Assembly: GCA_038363925.1 (NCBI GenBank)
Contig: JAQQWL010000018.1
Coordinates: 124,001 to 188,000 of the forward strand
Direction of reading: 5' to 3'
Length of the DNA: 64,000 bases
From: Apiospora phragmitis
Lineage: Eukaryota; Ascomycota; Sordariomycetes; Amphisphaeriales; Apiosporaceae
Positions within the stretch are counted from its first letter, which is position 1. The number at the start of each line of letters is the position of its first letter. Below the pieces are notes generated by a model. That model did no database searches. It was not told the origin of the DNA and saw only the letters and a program-made list of their open reading frames with translations. Below, in pieces: positions 33,505 through 43,764 of this stretch. Made by a program: the position numbers and the translations under genes.

Positions 33505-33650
33505 CATAATGAAGTCTATGTCAGACTAATGAGCAGCTCTACCGCCCTACCCTCTGCGCTCCCCATCAACCGATCGCGCGCCTCTGGGGCGTCACAATTC
33601 GAATCGAGGATCCAGTCATGCCACGGGCCCATAACCCTGTGTACCCGGTG
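33505..33650 (-). repeat. Duplicated exon-like block, copy 2
   Basis: Direct-orientation relative of 31995-32140. On the minus strand it reads HDWILDSNCDAPEARDRLMG and then GRAVELLISLT without a stop, so it may be the last exon of the gene that starts at 34089. Confidence 0.55.
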
Positions 33651-33879
33651 CTGGTATTCTAGGAAAGAGAGCCACTCAGGCCTTGAGCGAACGGCTAGCG
33701 CTTCGTGTGCCTGTGTTTGGACTCCTTCGACGAGTTCGCGGTGGATTGTTCAGATTCCTGCTGGACACCGCTCAGAATTCGCTGATATTTCCAGCGTACA
33801 GCTGGTACAGTCTATATTCCAAGTTTGGTTTTCGGTTAGTTGATGTCCCATGGATAAAATTGACAGCTGCTCGACTCAC

Positions 33880-34089
33880 ATCGCCGGTGCGTTGTGCTTC
33901 GGTCATAAGACCCTCTGGATCGTCCACCATCTGAAGGGCAAGACGGCGTTGTTCTTGAGATGCAAAAGACTCGCCGCCGAGGGTTTTGTCTTTTTTTGGA
34001 TCAAGGTAGGGATCCTTGCCTCGTGCTTGTTCATCCCGCATCGCGGCGGTGAAGTCGTCACGACCATGGTTCTTGGGTGTGTTGCTCAT
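33880..34089 (-). CDS. Conserved small fungal protein, first exon
   Basis: ATG 34089. Seventy codons (SNTPKNHGRDDFTAAMRDE, then KDKTLGGESFASQEQRRLAL and DDPEGLMTEAQRTGD) up to a GTGAGT donor at 33879. I recognise the block with DPYLDP and TLGGESFASQEQRRLA from widespread uncharacterised fungal proteins. The 3' exons are uncertain: a candidate lies at 33505-33650 on the same strand. Regulation not visible. Function unknown. Confidence 0.65.
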
Positions 34090-34624
34090 GATGCTAGCTG
34101 ATGATGATACAGCGAGGAAGGTGTGAATGGATGAGGAAAGTGAGAAGAAGGGTAGCCGGAATCTCTGGAAGCTGGATGGGTATAAATAGGTGTATCATGA
34201 GCGAGTCGTTGTGGTTTGCGTTTCATTGGGGGCTACCAGAATATGTGTGCGTGCATGAAGTGACTAGAGGCACCATCCTGTAGCAGTTACGGCCTGTTCC
34301 ATTGAGAATTGACCTTTTGCTACCAAGATATCGCTTGTGAACCCTCCAGAAACAAAGGCCCTGAAACAGCAATTCGCGCCTAGTGAGTTCTACTGGAGAT
34401 TACTTTCTCAGTTTTCAAAATAAGGACTCTTTTACTATCGCGACTTGGACGTTGAGTGCCAGGCGTCGAGAGCCCGAAAAGGGTAACCAATGACGACAGG
34501 ATATAAAGAGGCTGCGTGGCTCAGCGGAAACAATTCTAAATGCTACGCCAAAGGTTGCGGCAATACTTGGGACCATGATAAATTGACTATATACCGAACT
34601 GCGCGAAGAGAGCCCACTACAAGC
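34090..34624. other. Intergenic, promoter side of the small conserved gene
   Basis: No gene recognised. It includes the upstream region of the minus-strand gene at 34089. Confidence 0.4.
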
Positions 34625-34880
34625 ACAACTCTAGGCCAGGTTTACTCCAGGGCTATCTTGGTCATCCTCTCGAGGTTCCGCCCCGCCCACTCCAGGTCCC
34701 AGAATGTGAACAAGGCGCGCAGCTTCATACCAGAGTGTACATATGCAAAGACAACGTAGAACGGAAGGAAGATAATGTCGGCGGGGAACGCCAGAGTCAA
34801 GGGACCAGCTTGATCAGCTTGGTGAGCAGGATCCAGGTCACCAGATAAACTAGTGCATGAACCTCAGCGGGACGTACCTT
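34625..34880 (-). pseudogene. Fragment of a membrane glycosyltransferase (GT2, chitin-synthase-like)
   Basis: The minus strand reads ALVYLVTWILLTKLIKLVP, a hydrophobic span, then in another frame PADIIFLPFYVVFAYVHS, then TFWDLEWAGRNLE. This is the C-terminal membrane part of fungal family 2 glycosyltransferases of the polysaccharide-synthase type. The catalytic domain is absent and at least one frame break lies near 34800. A short relic only. Confidence 0.6.
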
Positions 34881-35208
34881 CTGCTTCGATGCTATTGGTA
34901 TCTACATTCCCGCGGCACGAGTTGCATCAGAGCTGCTGCTGCGTATGCACCTCCTTCTCTGGTCGTATCTGATACCTCGCGTAGGTGGTCTAGGCCAGCT
35001 ATAGACTGAACCAAGGAGTCTCCCGAGCCACATCACCATGATACTTGCCTGCCCAAGACTCCGTGTCATTTTAGTCCATTTTCCAGGGCAAACACGCAGC
35101 TCGCAATCCACCAAGCCGGATGGAGTTACCTCGAGGAGGAAGGGTTCGCAAGAGATGCGTTTCCGGACCCGTCCGTACTCTCGTAGAAGTCGAGGCATTC
35201 CATAAGAA

Positions 35209-36322
35209 CTACTTCCAAATCAGCTGAGACTCCCAAGTAGTAAGTAAGGTGGGCTTTACCCGCGGAAGTGACATACTATGGATAATGAGCTCTTCCCATA
35301 CACCGTACTCATAGTCCACGAGGCCGTGCCCTGTAATTCCATCACAGAGTCGTACAAGCTTCTCACCCATCTCCTCGAGCCTTTCTTCGCTCATGAGTGT
35401 TTGGTCCCTCTGTAACACCATCCCTGAGCCAACCATGTCTTTTTGCTTCTGTAGTAGAGCTAGCCATGCATGGTTGAAATCATGCCAAAGCTTGATGCGG
35501 TCATGGTGTAGTTGGTAATTATCGGTAGCCAGACCTAGAGAGCTTATTATCAGCAGGATTGCCGTTAGCATAGAGACAATGCTCGAACGTACCCAATTCC
35601 GTGACTTTCGAGAGCAACCAGTCGGAAACAGCCAATAGCGATTCGCTAGCCGAAGCCAGGACGCCTTTGTGGATGTTAGTGAAAACCTCTTTGATGTTTG
35701 TTTGGTACTGCTCATACGCCTCGCGCATTTCTATAGAGGCTGAATAGTCCTGCTCCTCTGGCACCTCATTTGCCTGTGGCATCCTGCTGGTCGATGCAAA
35801 GCTATGCTGGCCATCAAGCTCTGTACTCTCGGCCCCTGGGCTCGACTGATCGATTTCCGACATGTCCGATGGAATAGCTAGAGCCGGGAGGGTAGGCGCC
35901 GTACCTGCCTCAGCTGGTTCACCTTCGAACCGAGACGCGGCCACACTTGCCGGCTTGCGTGGCGTTGGTTGCCACAGCGGAGAAAGTTGATTTGTGTTGT
36001 AGGCGGTGCTCGCCACGCTCGTATGCGGGACGTCGTACTCCAGAGAAGGATCGAAGGATGTTTGCCGATACTCGGACGGCCATGACATTGGGTTGTGTGG
36101 TAAGGCGGGCGAGAACGCCGCAGCTGGGTCCTGGCGGTAACCACGATAGTCAGCCGTCCCGACCATACCCCGAGCCGTCAGGAACGTGTTCATTGGCGCA
36201 GGCTGACGTTGATTTGCTATGGTAGCGTACGACCAGCGCTCCGCATTGGGGTCTTGAACCAGATCGCTCGAAGGGGCACTGACGGGCGGCCCAGTCGGCC
36301 TCCTTCGCGCGTCGCCATCCAT
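35209..36322 (-). CDS. Conserved fungal hypothetical, two exons, C-terminus uncertain
   Basis: ATG 36322 (MDGDARRRPTGPPVSAPSSD). Exon 1 runs to 35593; intron 35535-35592 (GTACGT...TAG, 58 bases); exon 2 from 35534. The first 200 residues are low-complexity and polar, as in nuclear proteins. The second half is a helical domain (IKEVFTNIHKGVLASASESL, then RIKLWHDFNHAWLALLQKQK, then LCDGITGHGLVDYEYGVWEE) familiar from fungal hypothetical proteins of unknown role. The frame ends at 35209, but a GTAAAG near 35257 may begin another intron, so the last 20 residues are doubtful. An uninterrupted frame continues upstream to 36571, but the ATG at 36322 starts the conserved part. Confidence 0.65.
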
Positions 36323-37396
36323 GCCACAGGTGCGTTCCGCTAGGCAACAAACGAGGGCACTACTAAAGCCGCAGAAAACGACACGACGATAGGCCAAAGC
36401 TGCCAGACAACAGTTCGTTGAAACCTTATAGTCGAGGAAAGGGCGAATCTGCGGGGAAGGAGCAAGAAGACGGTGGCTGCTTGTTGCAAGGCAGTAGGCG
36501 CGACAGGTTACGGGACCACCTGGTATGGAACATTCCCAGTTGGACAACTTAGCCAAGCGGACGACGGGCACTGCAGCTCATATAGAAGGGGCAGATGTCG
36601 AAGACCAGGCTCCTTGGACTGGTTTGCATCCATTGATATGTTCTCGTGTGGTTGCAGCGACGGCTTTGTCGAAGTTGCAGCGTTCCGAGGACGGATGCTG
36701 GGAGCCGTCCATACAACAACTACATACGTGCAAACAAGGCCATCGTTTCGCCCAGAAGTACGACGCCACCGCCAGTTGCCTGCCATCATCCAAGCGCCGC
36801 TGAGGCAGTCTGCTTCCATCTAACGGTGCTCACCGGCGGCCTAAGCGAGTATTGCGTTGTGACGTACCAACCCGCAGGGAAAAGAGGCGCTAGCCTGGCG
36901 CGTTCTGCCCCCAACGTGATCTGTTGCGCCGGCTGACCTCGCACGGTGCATCGCATGGTGTACCGGAACAAGAACACAAGTCAAGGCAAGGACGGATTGC
37001 TGGGCCGTTGTGTGGTAGGAACTTGCTCGTGGCGGCTCTCTCTTTGCTGCGTACCTGCTGCGTACCCCTCGACCCCGGTTGGACACGCGAGCGCCGCGAC
37101 GCGACGCGCTCGGCCAAGGATGGCTTAGTGTGACTACGGGCTATCTAGCGAATCGAGAAGGCTGTCGATCCTCCACACCAGACCCCTGCTAGATCGAATC
37201 TCCATCCTCCAAACGACGTGTTTGGCGAAGAGCTCACAATACCCTTCCTTGTCCAGACCAAAGGTTTAATGCGCGCGAGAAATGGCTTTCTGGTGGAATG
37301 TACACATAGTAATAGTCTCCTTCTCCGTGCTTTCTCATCAGATTTACTTCTTCCGTGGTAAGATATGCGCCTGAGGACATCAGCGAGCGCTCGTGA
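36323..37396. other. Intergenic, nothing recognised
   Basis: Many overlapping short frames on both strands, as expected in balanced composition. No motif. It should contain the promoter of the gene 35209-36322. Confidence 0.4.
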
Positions 37397-38008
37397 CTAG
37401 GCCATTGATCTACCTACAGATCGCCTCTGCCTGGTTCTTCGGTATAGCAATATGGGCGGATGTAGAGCTCTTCTCATTTCCATGGGGAAGTGCGTGTTTG
37501 GAAAGCCCTTCGGCCACAAGCCGCACTTGAATACTTTCCAAGGATCCATCGTGAGACAACTGCTCTCCGTACGCCACAGGGTCGGCAGCCCATGCAGCTG
37601 GGTCGAATTCTTGTTGCTGGGTATTGGAGTTCGTATTGATAGAGATAGGCAGGCTGGCGCTGAATGAACGCGGAAACCAACGAAACGAGGTGGGCGAGAC
37701 AGTACCACTAAATAGATGCAGCATCGCGGTCCAGCTGACTCACGATGTATCCCAAGGAGATGCGGATTCAGAATAGCCGCAGCAAGGTTGGTGTACCGAG
37801 TGAAATCCTCGGTATCTACGTTGCAATGCATCCAATGGGACTGCATCGCTATTCCCATCACCTGGAAGGTCCGGGCCTCACCAACGGCCCGGAACACAGC
37901 AATCTTCGTCTCGCTTTTGGTTTGCATGGTCCATTGTGTATCATGTCCTCGATAGACTTTCCATCTATCACATTTTGCACCCGCGCAAAAACGCCTATGG
38001 ACTACCAT
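37397..38008 (-). CDS. Weak candidate gene downstream of the bZIP gene
   Basis: Minus-strand frame from 38008: KCDRWKVYRGHDTQWTMQTK, ETKIAVFRAVGEARTFQVMG, DTEDFTRYTNLAAAILNPHL. It reads like real protein and ends at a GTGAGT donor near 37743. Possible second exons follow in two frames. It overlaps the last bases of the bZIP gene on the same strand. No family recognised; the model may be wrong. Confidence 0.3.
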   Translation of the reverse strand: MVVHRRFCAGAKCDRWKVYRGHDTQWTMQTKSETKIAVFRAVGEARTFQVMGIAMQSHWMHCNVDTEDFTRYTNLAAAILNPHLLGIHRESAGPRCCIYLVVLSRPPRFVGFRVHSAPACLSLSIRTPIPSNKNSTQLHGLPTLWRTESSCLTMDPWKVFKCGLWPKGFPNTHFPMEMRRALHPPILLYRRTRQRRSVGRSMA

Positions 38009-38863
38009 TGATGGTGGTCATCATTGGCCTCTTCCGCAATACAGCAATATAGCTCGCTCTCAACTGTAGGTACCTCTGGATATTTTCATCGCCACACTTA
38101 CTGTGTTGGAATAGTTCTTGTATCAATAACATCCTCTCCTGCTCTAGTGCCTCCTTGGTAGCCCACAAACTCCCATTCTTCGTACGGAATTGTGCCTCTT
38201 TATCTAGCAAATCCTTGTTTTGTTGCTTAATTCGCGTACGACACTTAGCGGCAGCTTGACGGTTCTTCTCCTTGCTCTTTTCCCTGGCAAAATCGGCATG
38301 ATGGCCAGGTGAAATCTCTGAACTAGCTGGGGTCTCTGGCTGCAGGCCATGATCGATAGTAGCTAGGTTTCCCAGATAAGCCTCTGTTGGGGGTTGGTTG
38401 GGTAGTTGTGCCAGCTGGCCATATTGGCTGGGCTGGGCGGCATAGTCCCAAACGATGCCTTGATGTCCCGTATAGCCGTAGCCGCCAGCAGTCACTTGTG
38501 CGAGTGCAGGTTGATTGGGGATGGCAAATGTGCCAGGCTGTCGGATTTGTGTCAGAAGATGGCATTACAAGCACAGGGTTCAAACCTTACTTCCAGTGTC
38601 CCAGGGACCCCAAACCCGGCTTCGTAGTAATAGGTGCCGTAGGACCCGATGAATTGAGGGCCGACAACGTCACGATGGACGTGCGGTGGCCCGTCGCATA
38701 GGCTGCCGGGGATAACGTTATCTCCAGACATCGGAACTGCGGGGGCGATTGGCAATGGCTGTCTAGGGTGCAGACCCATGCTGCCAATGTGGGGGAGGGC
38801 CCCTATTTGAGCTTCTCGGGACCGCGATCGGGGTCCGACTGTGCACATCACATTCTTTCCCAT
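37995..38863 (-). CDS. bZIP transcription factor
   Basis: Two exons: 38863-38591 and 38537-37995, intron 38538-38590 (GTAAGG...ACAG). The basic region EKNRQAAAKCRTRIKQQNKD has the N-x7-R signature, followed by a leucine-zipper-like stretch and a HSKCGDENIQRYL block often found after the zipper in fungal ATF/CREB-type factors. The N-terminal 150 residues are rich in Pro, Gly and Tyr, as in activation domains. The ATG at 38863 is the first in frame; an upstream exon from ATG 38969 (MDVDIPFVANFENPILTQ) is possible in another frame. Predicted DNA-binding regulator in the nucleus; targets unknown. Confidence 0.8.
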
Positions 38864-38969
38864 CGGTGGTACTCGCGTAAGGGCAAACACAACATGGCGC
38901 TGCACTATGCAGCCTCTGGGTCAGGATAGGGTTCTCGAAATTAGCAACGAAGGGGATATCAACATCCAC

Positions 38970-40684
38970 TGATGGTTGATGCCCCGGGGCTCATCCGTAA
39001 AGCTTTCCACCGAGTCGAGCGATTTTTCTCACTTCCCGCTGTCAAAGTACTCCTGATGACAGGACTTTCTGTGAATACCATGGGGGAAACCCAATCTCCG
39101 ATCAGTGCCATTGCCGCCCAATGGCTCTTGTGACTGATACGCCCACGGACCCGCACCACTTCCCGAAAGTGATACAGCATCTGCCGCGGCTGTCTCCTCA
39201 TTACGCCCTGATCTTCGGCGGCGTTTGAATGTATTATCCGGTGGCCCGTTTGGCGTCTCCTCATGCGATGCTATTCGTTAGTGATGGGCAGAAACCCCGC
39301 TTTGCAGTACTTGCACTCGAGAATCTATTAAAAGGGGCGCGCTTGGCTTATGTTGCAGGACCACGAACGAAGGGTAGTGTGGGACTTGATGAAAGTGATG
39401 GGTACAGTGATTATTCCCCATGATGTCACTTGTTCAGTCTCAGATGATGCAAGATGGTAATAGTGCTATGAAGAGATATGGTTAAGAACAAAGTCGTGAC
39501 TTTCCAGAAGCTATCTGACCCTATATGCCTTCTGTGTTGGTTGTGAAATCAAAATCCGTTTCTATTTGATTGCCGTGCTACACTACATGCTCTTCCCCAT
39601 CCCTGGTGATGCCATGGCTCGATCTCGACCATTTTACCGTAGCAAGGGTCAAGGTGCCATTCGTGGTCATTTCCCATACACACCGGCCACGACCAATTGA
39701 TCTCTCGCCTCTGGAACTTCTCACTCGAACAGCCGATGGCCACTGCGTTGCTAGACGTATTAGCCAGCTCAGACAGTTCGTCTGATCATGTGTTCCCATG
39801 GAGCGGGCTTGTGAGGTAGACAATCGGCTGGGAACTGTTAGTGAGGTAGGACCGCGCGCGTCAGTTCACTGACTGCATAACTCATCGCCTCTAGGGAGCT
39901 GTCAGCGTTGTATCGAAGCGCCGCCACGGTCATCATTCCAGCCTCCTACCTCAACTCGCCTGTGGTAATATTGGGGGGGCACACGCGGTGTGTCCGCTCG
40001 TAGTGAGCGCACCATCGCTGCACACGAAAGCGGAAGTGGCCGCACGTGTACTCGACCTGAGCAAGATCAGTCTCAGCCTACCTCGAGGTCGTGTTGCAAG
40101 CCAGGGCTAGGGCCGGGGTTACCTGAGTGTAGTCGCACATGATGAACAGGGGAATGGCAGGCTGCCGGTACACGAGAAAGGAGAGTCAGACAACTATATG
40201 CTGCATTGGGTGGGCGGTGAGATGGAATTGCAGGCATCTCTATATATACAACACGCCATCTGGGCCCTTTGCTGGTCTCCGGAGGAGGAAAGCATGTCCA
40301 GCTCTCCTGGAAGTGGCCGGACAAGGTACTTTCCGGGAATGGCTCGCCAAGGAAAGGAGGTTGAGAATCAGCGCTAGTGGGTGCGATCCACACGGGACAG
40401 GGAGTGGACTGCACCCACAACCCGGCCGCTACGTGACCCGGTACCCATCAGATTCAAGGCGGCACTGTGTGAACCTGAGGAGGAACTCGATTGTGGTCGC
40501 TTCTACTCGAACTAGCTAAGGTGATATGCCGGGAGCAGTGAAGTGGTTGCTACTACTCGACATGCAACTGGCCAATCGGCAAAAAGGGGTCGGGCTATCT
40601 ATCGGGGCTTGCAGGAGTAATCTTGGTGAGACAAATGCCGCAAAGGTATGACAGGGGCCTGAGATGACCACCACTTCGGCCAGG
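38970..40684. other. 1.7 kb without a recognised gene
   Basis: Short frames on both strands with no motif. It probably holds upstream sequence of the bZIP gene on its left. Nothing else seen. Confidence 0.4.
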
Positions 40685-42636
40685 TCATTGTCGCTGCCGC
40701 CGTGTGATACAATCGCCGACCTCAGTCATATCCTCGTCAGCATGCATTGCCTGGCGAATGGCATCGTCGCCTGCCGAAGACAAGGCAGGTTTGGAAGCTC
40801 GTGATGGGTCTGAAACGTTGGCTACGTCGGGGTCAACGCTCATGTTGATATCGATCTCTTGTTCAAATCGAGAAGGAACCGAGAATCGGTGGGATTCTTC
40901 GTCGTAGAGGAGCCATTTATCATGTCGCGCAATAGAAACACCTAGCCAAAGAATTCTTTCCTTCCGCTCATCCGTCATCGAGGCGACTTCCAAGTACTTT
41001 TCATCGTCGTCGATCTTGTCGTTGGAGAACCAGTCCGACGGAAAGTACTTGTCGGCCCACAGTAGACCCCGGAGGGCGAAGTCTTCCGGGAGTGGCCTGG
41101 GTGATTGTTTGTCGGGTCGCGGAAACTCCTCGCTCTGGATCCTTTCGTACTCACGGCACGAAGGGAGGAGGGAGTTCAGAAGCACCGAGACCATTTTCCA
41201 AGGGAAGGTAGCCTCGAGTAGACTCATAGCCGAGGGGTAGAGGATCAGGTAGCGATGGAATACGAGTATGGTATGAAGGTACGGCAAAATGTTAGGATCG
41301 GCAAATCTGGCGAAAACCTTGCGGTACGTTCCTTCGGAAAGATCACGAGCCTGTTTTAAAGCTTTTGCATTCTGGTTGTCCTTCGGGTCGGGAATGGTTC
41401 TGGTCCTGTAGTCCTCCTGCGTCTCCTTATTGTCCGGCTTTTTGGGCCGAATTGTCTGATAGATGAAGCTACTCTCTTTGCCCCAACATAACAAGGCGCA
41501 GCAATTGGCGATTCCAATATAGTACCTGTTTACTGTCAACTATTGCACATCACCCAAACTGTATAAGCCACTTACCCGCTTTCCATCCATTTCCGAGTCG
41601 TTCTACTGATGTGGTTATCGAGTTTGCTGAGGAAGCCTGTCACTGAAGGCTGATATTCATCGCCAAGTTTACCGCTGAACATAATACCTTGAGCTTTAAC
41701 AAAAGCAAAGTCAATGGGCAGGAGACGGGAGCGTTGGCTATCAGAACCCAGCAACGGATCAAAGAGAGTCATGATCGACACCCAGGCCGATTCGAAGGGC
41801 TCCGGAGCGGAAAGGGCCTTTGAATAGTAAAACAGCTGCTGGAGCACGTTCGGGCGTGCCAGGATGGCGAGGTGATGGTATAACCGACCAGTCTTTGGGA
41901 TGACATCGGAGGCTTTTGAGTACCAACGTTGTGACACGGAAGTCCAGACCTCTCGGTCTTGTAAATTATCATCTTCAATCGCCATCCTGTACCGACCCAG
42001 GTCACCCAGGCATTCCATCCACGTCCCTTCAAAAGCCGGGACGGTCTCATAGAGGAGTGCCATCATCGAGTATGCGAGGTAAATAAACGTCAACATATGC
42101 TCCACGGAGGCAGGTAAACGATGCCTCAGCAACTCAAGGAAGGCATGGATCCCATGCTTCCACATCCTCCCTGGCATATAATATTTGGCCCCGAGTCTTC
42201 TCAACGATGCACTGGCTGTCGGGTGCTGAGAGGCCAAAAAGAAATCATGGTGCTCATGAAGTAAGGTGCGGTGCAAAGTGATAAGAGCCTGCCACTGCTC
42301 ATTGTTCAGCTTAGCATCCTTCTGGGCATCTTGCGCATTGTCCACTTCGATACATTTGGATTCCACCATAACTAAGCCAGCATAGATCCCCTTCACTTCA
42401 GCGACCAGCTGAAGGTGGTCGATAGGTCTGGTTTTGAGTTGGGGGACGTATGTCTCGTCCTCGTCAGACACCTCTAGGTCGCTTTGCCTAGTTGCAAGCT
42501 GCGATTGAACTGTAGGTTGTGGTTCTGAATTCTTTTTACCACGTTTGCGTGGTGGGCTGGGACCTGGCGCATTTGGGTTCCATAGCCTTCCAACCTGCGT
42601 CGTCCTATTGAAGCGGGCATTATTTCTAGGGATCAT
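40685..42636 (-). CDS. Est1/SMG7-like TPR protein
   Basis: Two exons, 42636-41576 and 41525-40685, joined over a 50-base intron (GTAAGT...ACAG): 633 residues, no breaks. After a basic N-terminus (PPRKRGKKN), residues about 100-340 carry the Est1-type helical domain: LGDLGRYRMAIEDDN, then WYSKASDVIPKTGRLYHHLA, then a RPNVLQQLFYYSKAL segment. In Est1, SMG5, SMG6 and SMG7 these 14-3-3-like repeats bind phosphopeptides and act in telomere maintenance or nonsense-mediated decay. Fungi have many divergent relatives of unknown function, and this is probably one of those. The C-terminal half is unfamiliar and ends in an acidic, low-complexity tail. Confidence 0.7.
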
Positions 42637-43179
42637 GGCTCTTGAACTGGAGTCACCAGAAGGAAGGTGTCTGGGCCTGTAAACAGTATGTCAGTTGGTG
42701 TCGGGTTTGAATTAGCCAGTGGGAGTCGCACATATTTATGGGCAGGTTTTGCACGGAGTCCCCTTGATCGGGCATGTTGAATTTGGTGAAATTAGAAAGT
42801 ATGATAAGAGCTTCAAGGGTTGACCACTGTAGTTATGTATTGCTATCTGTGGTCGGGGCGGTGGGAGATGAGAGAAATTTGAAGACTTAGATGCGGCTCT
42901 TACAGCCGATGTAGTTCGCCTCCGGAACGACCTGGCAAAGTAGGCAACCGTGAGGCAAACGCACCACTGCGGCTGAGGCTTGGCCTATCTTTAAGGGAGT
43001 GGGCGAGTCCGACCATCAGCGAGCCCCTAGTGCTGCAAAGAGGTACATGGATAGGTCATATTGGTAATATAAGGCTGTGACTGTAACAAATGGCATTAGA
43101 TTGTTATCGGGTGCTGCCGACTGAAATATCCCAGACCGACGAAAACAAATCTTGGTAGGTACACACTAAATAAACAGAC
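42637..43179. other. Promoter region of the Est1-like gene
   Basis: No coding signal. This 540-base gap lies upstream of the Est1-like gene and downstream of the hypothetical at 43180-43764, both on the minus strand. Confidence 0.4.
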
Positions 43180-43764
43180 CTAGTAGGTTACATGTTGGGA
43201 AACATGGCTGGCCGTAATCGCCCTGTGAAAAGCCGCCCTGACCGAGTCACCTTGGACACAGCCTCTCCAGAATTGTTCCAGGACTGGGTCTCCGTCATTA
43301 CCCTCCAACTTGTTCCACGTGCCACAACTCTGCAGGAATGCAGAGACTTCAGGGACCAATGAACTGAAAGCGCGAAGATGCTTTGCGATTACCCATTGCG
43401 CATTTGGAATTTCCTCGCCGTGGAGTAGAGAATGGAAACAGTTGAGGCAGTCAACGCCCGAGTGTATCTCTCCACAACTGTTGTCAGTGCCTTGAAGATG
43501 GAAAGACCAATGCATTACGAGCAGGGAGATGGCAAGCCGACCAACATCAAACGGACCGTGACGGATGTCGAAATGGGGCTGAATGAGTTGCCGCCCCTCG
43601 GGCGACCTTACGTAACCAATAAGCTCGACGGATGGATCAAAACATGATCGCCAGCAGAGAAAGAACCCGACACTTGTGATGTGGTCTTCAAGCATCGGAA
43701 CTTGGAGCGTAGTCTCCATCTTGTAGATGCGAAACTCAGCGCACTGGATGCGGGACAGATCCAC
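43180..43764 (-). CDS. Hypothetical protein, 194 codons
   Basis: Single open frame with ATG at 43764 (MDLSRIQCAEFRIYKMETTL). The protein has many Cys and Trp (SVGFFLCWRSCFDPSVELIG, ISLLVMHWSFHLQGTD, CGEIHSGVDCLNCFHSLLHG) and no signal peptide. Composition is balanced and no in-frame stop occurs over 585 bases, so coding is plausible. No family recognised. An upstream exon is possible because a CAG acceptor-like site lies close to the start. Confidence 0.45.
   Translation of the reverse strand: MDLSRIQCAEFRIYKMETTLQVPMLEDHITSVGFFLCWRSCFDPSVELIGYVRSPEGRQLIQPHFDIRHGPFDVGRLAISLLVMHWSFHLQGTDNSCGEIHSGVDCLNCFHSLLHGEEIPNAQWVIAKHLRAFSSLVPEVSAFLQSCGTWNKLEGNDGDPVLEQFWRGCVQGDSVRAAFHRAITASHVSQHVTY

Noticed and set aside
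35209..36571. Start of the minus-strand gene at 36571
   Set aside because: The upstream open part has no good ATG context and is Cys-rich nonsense; the conserved-looking protein begins at ATG 36322.
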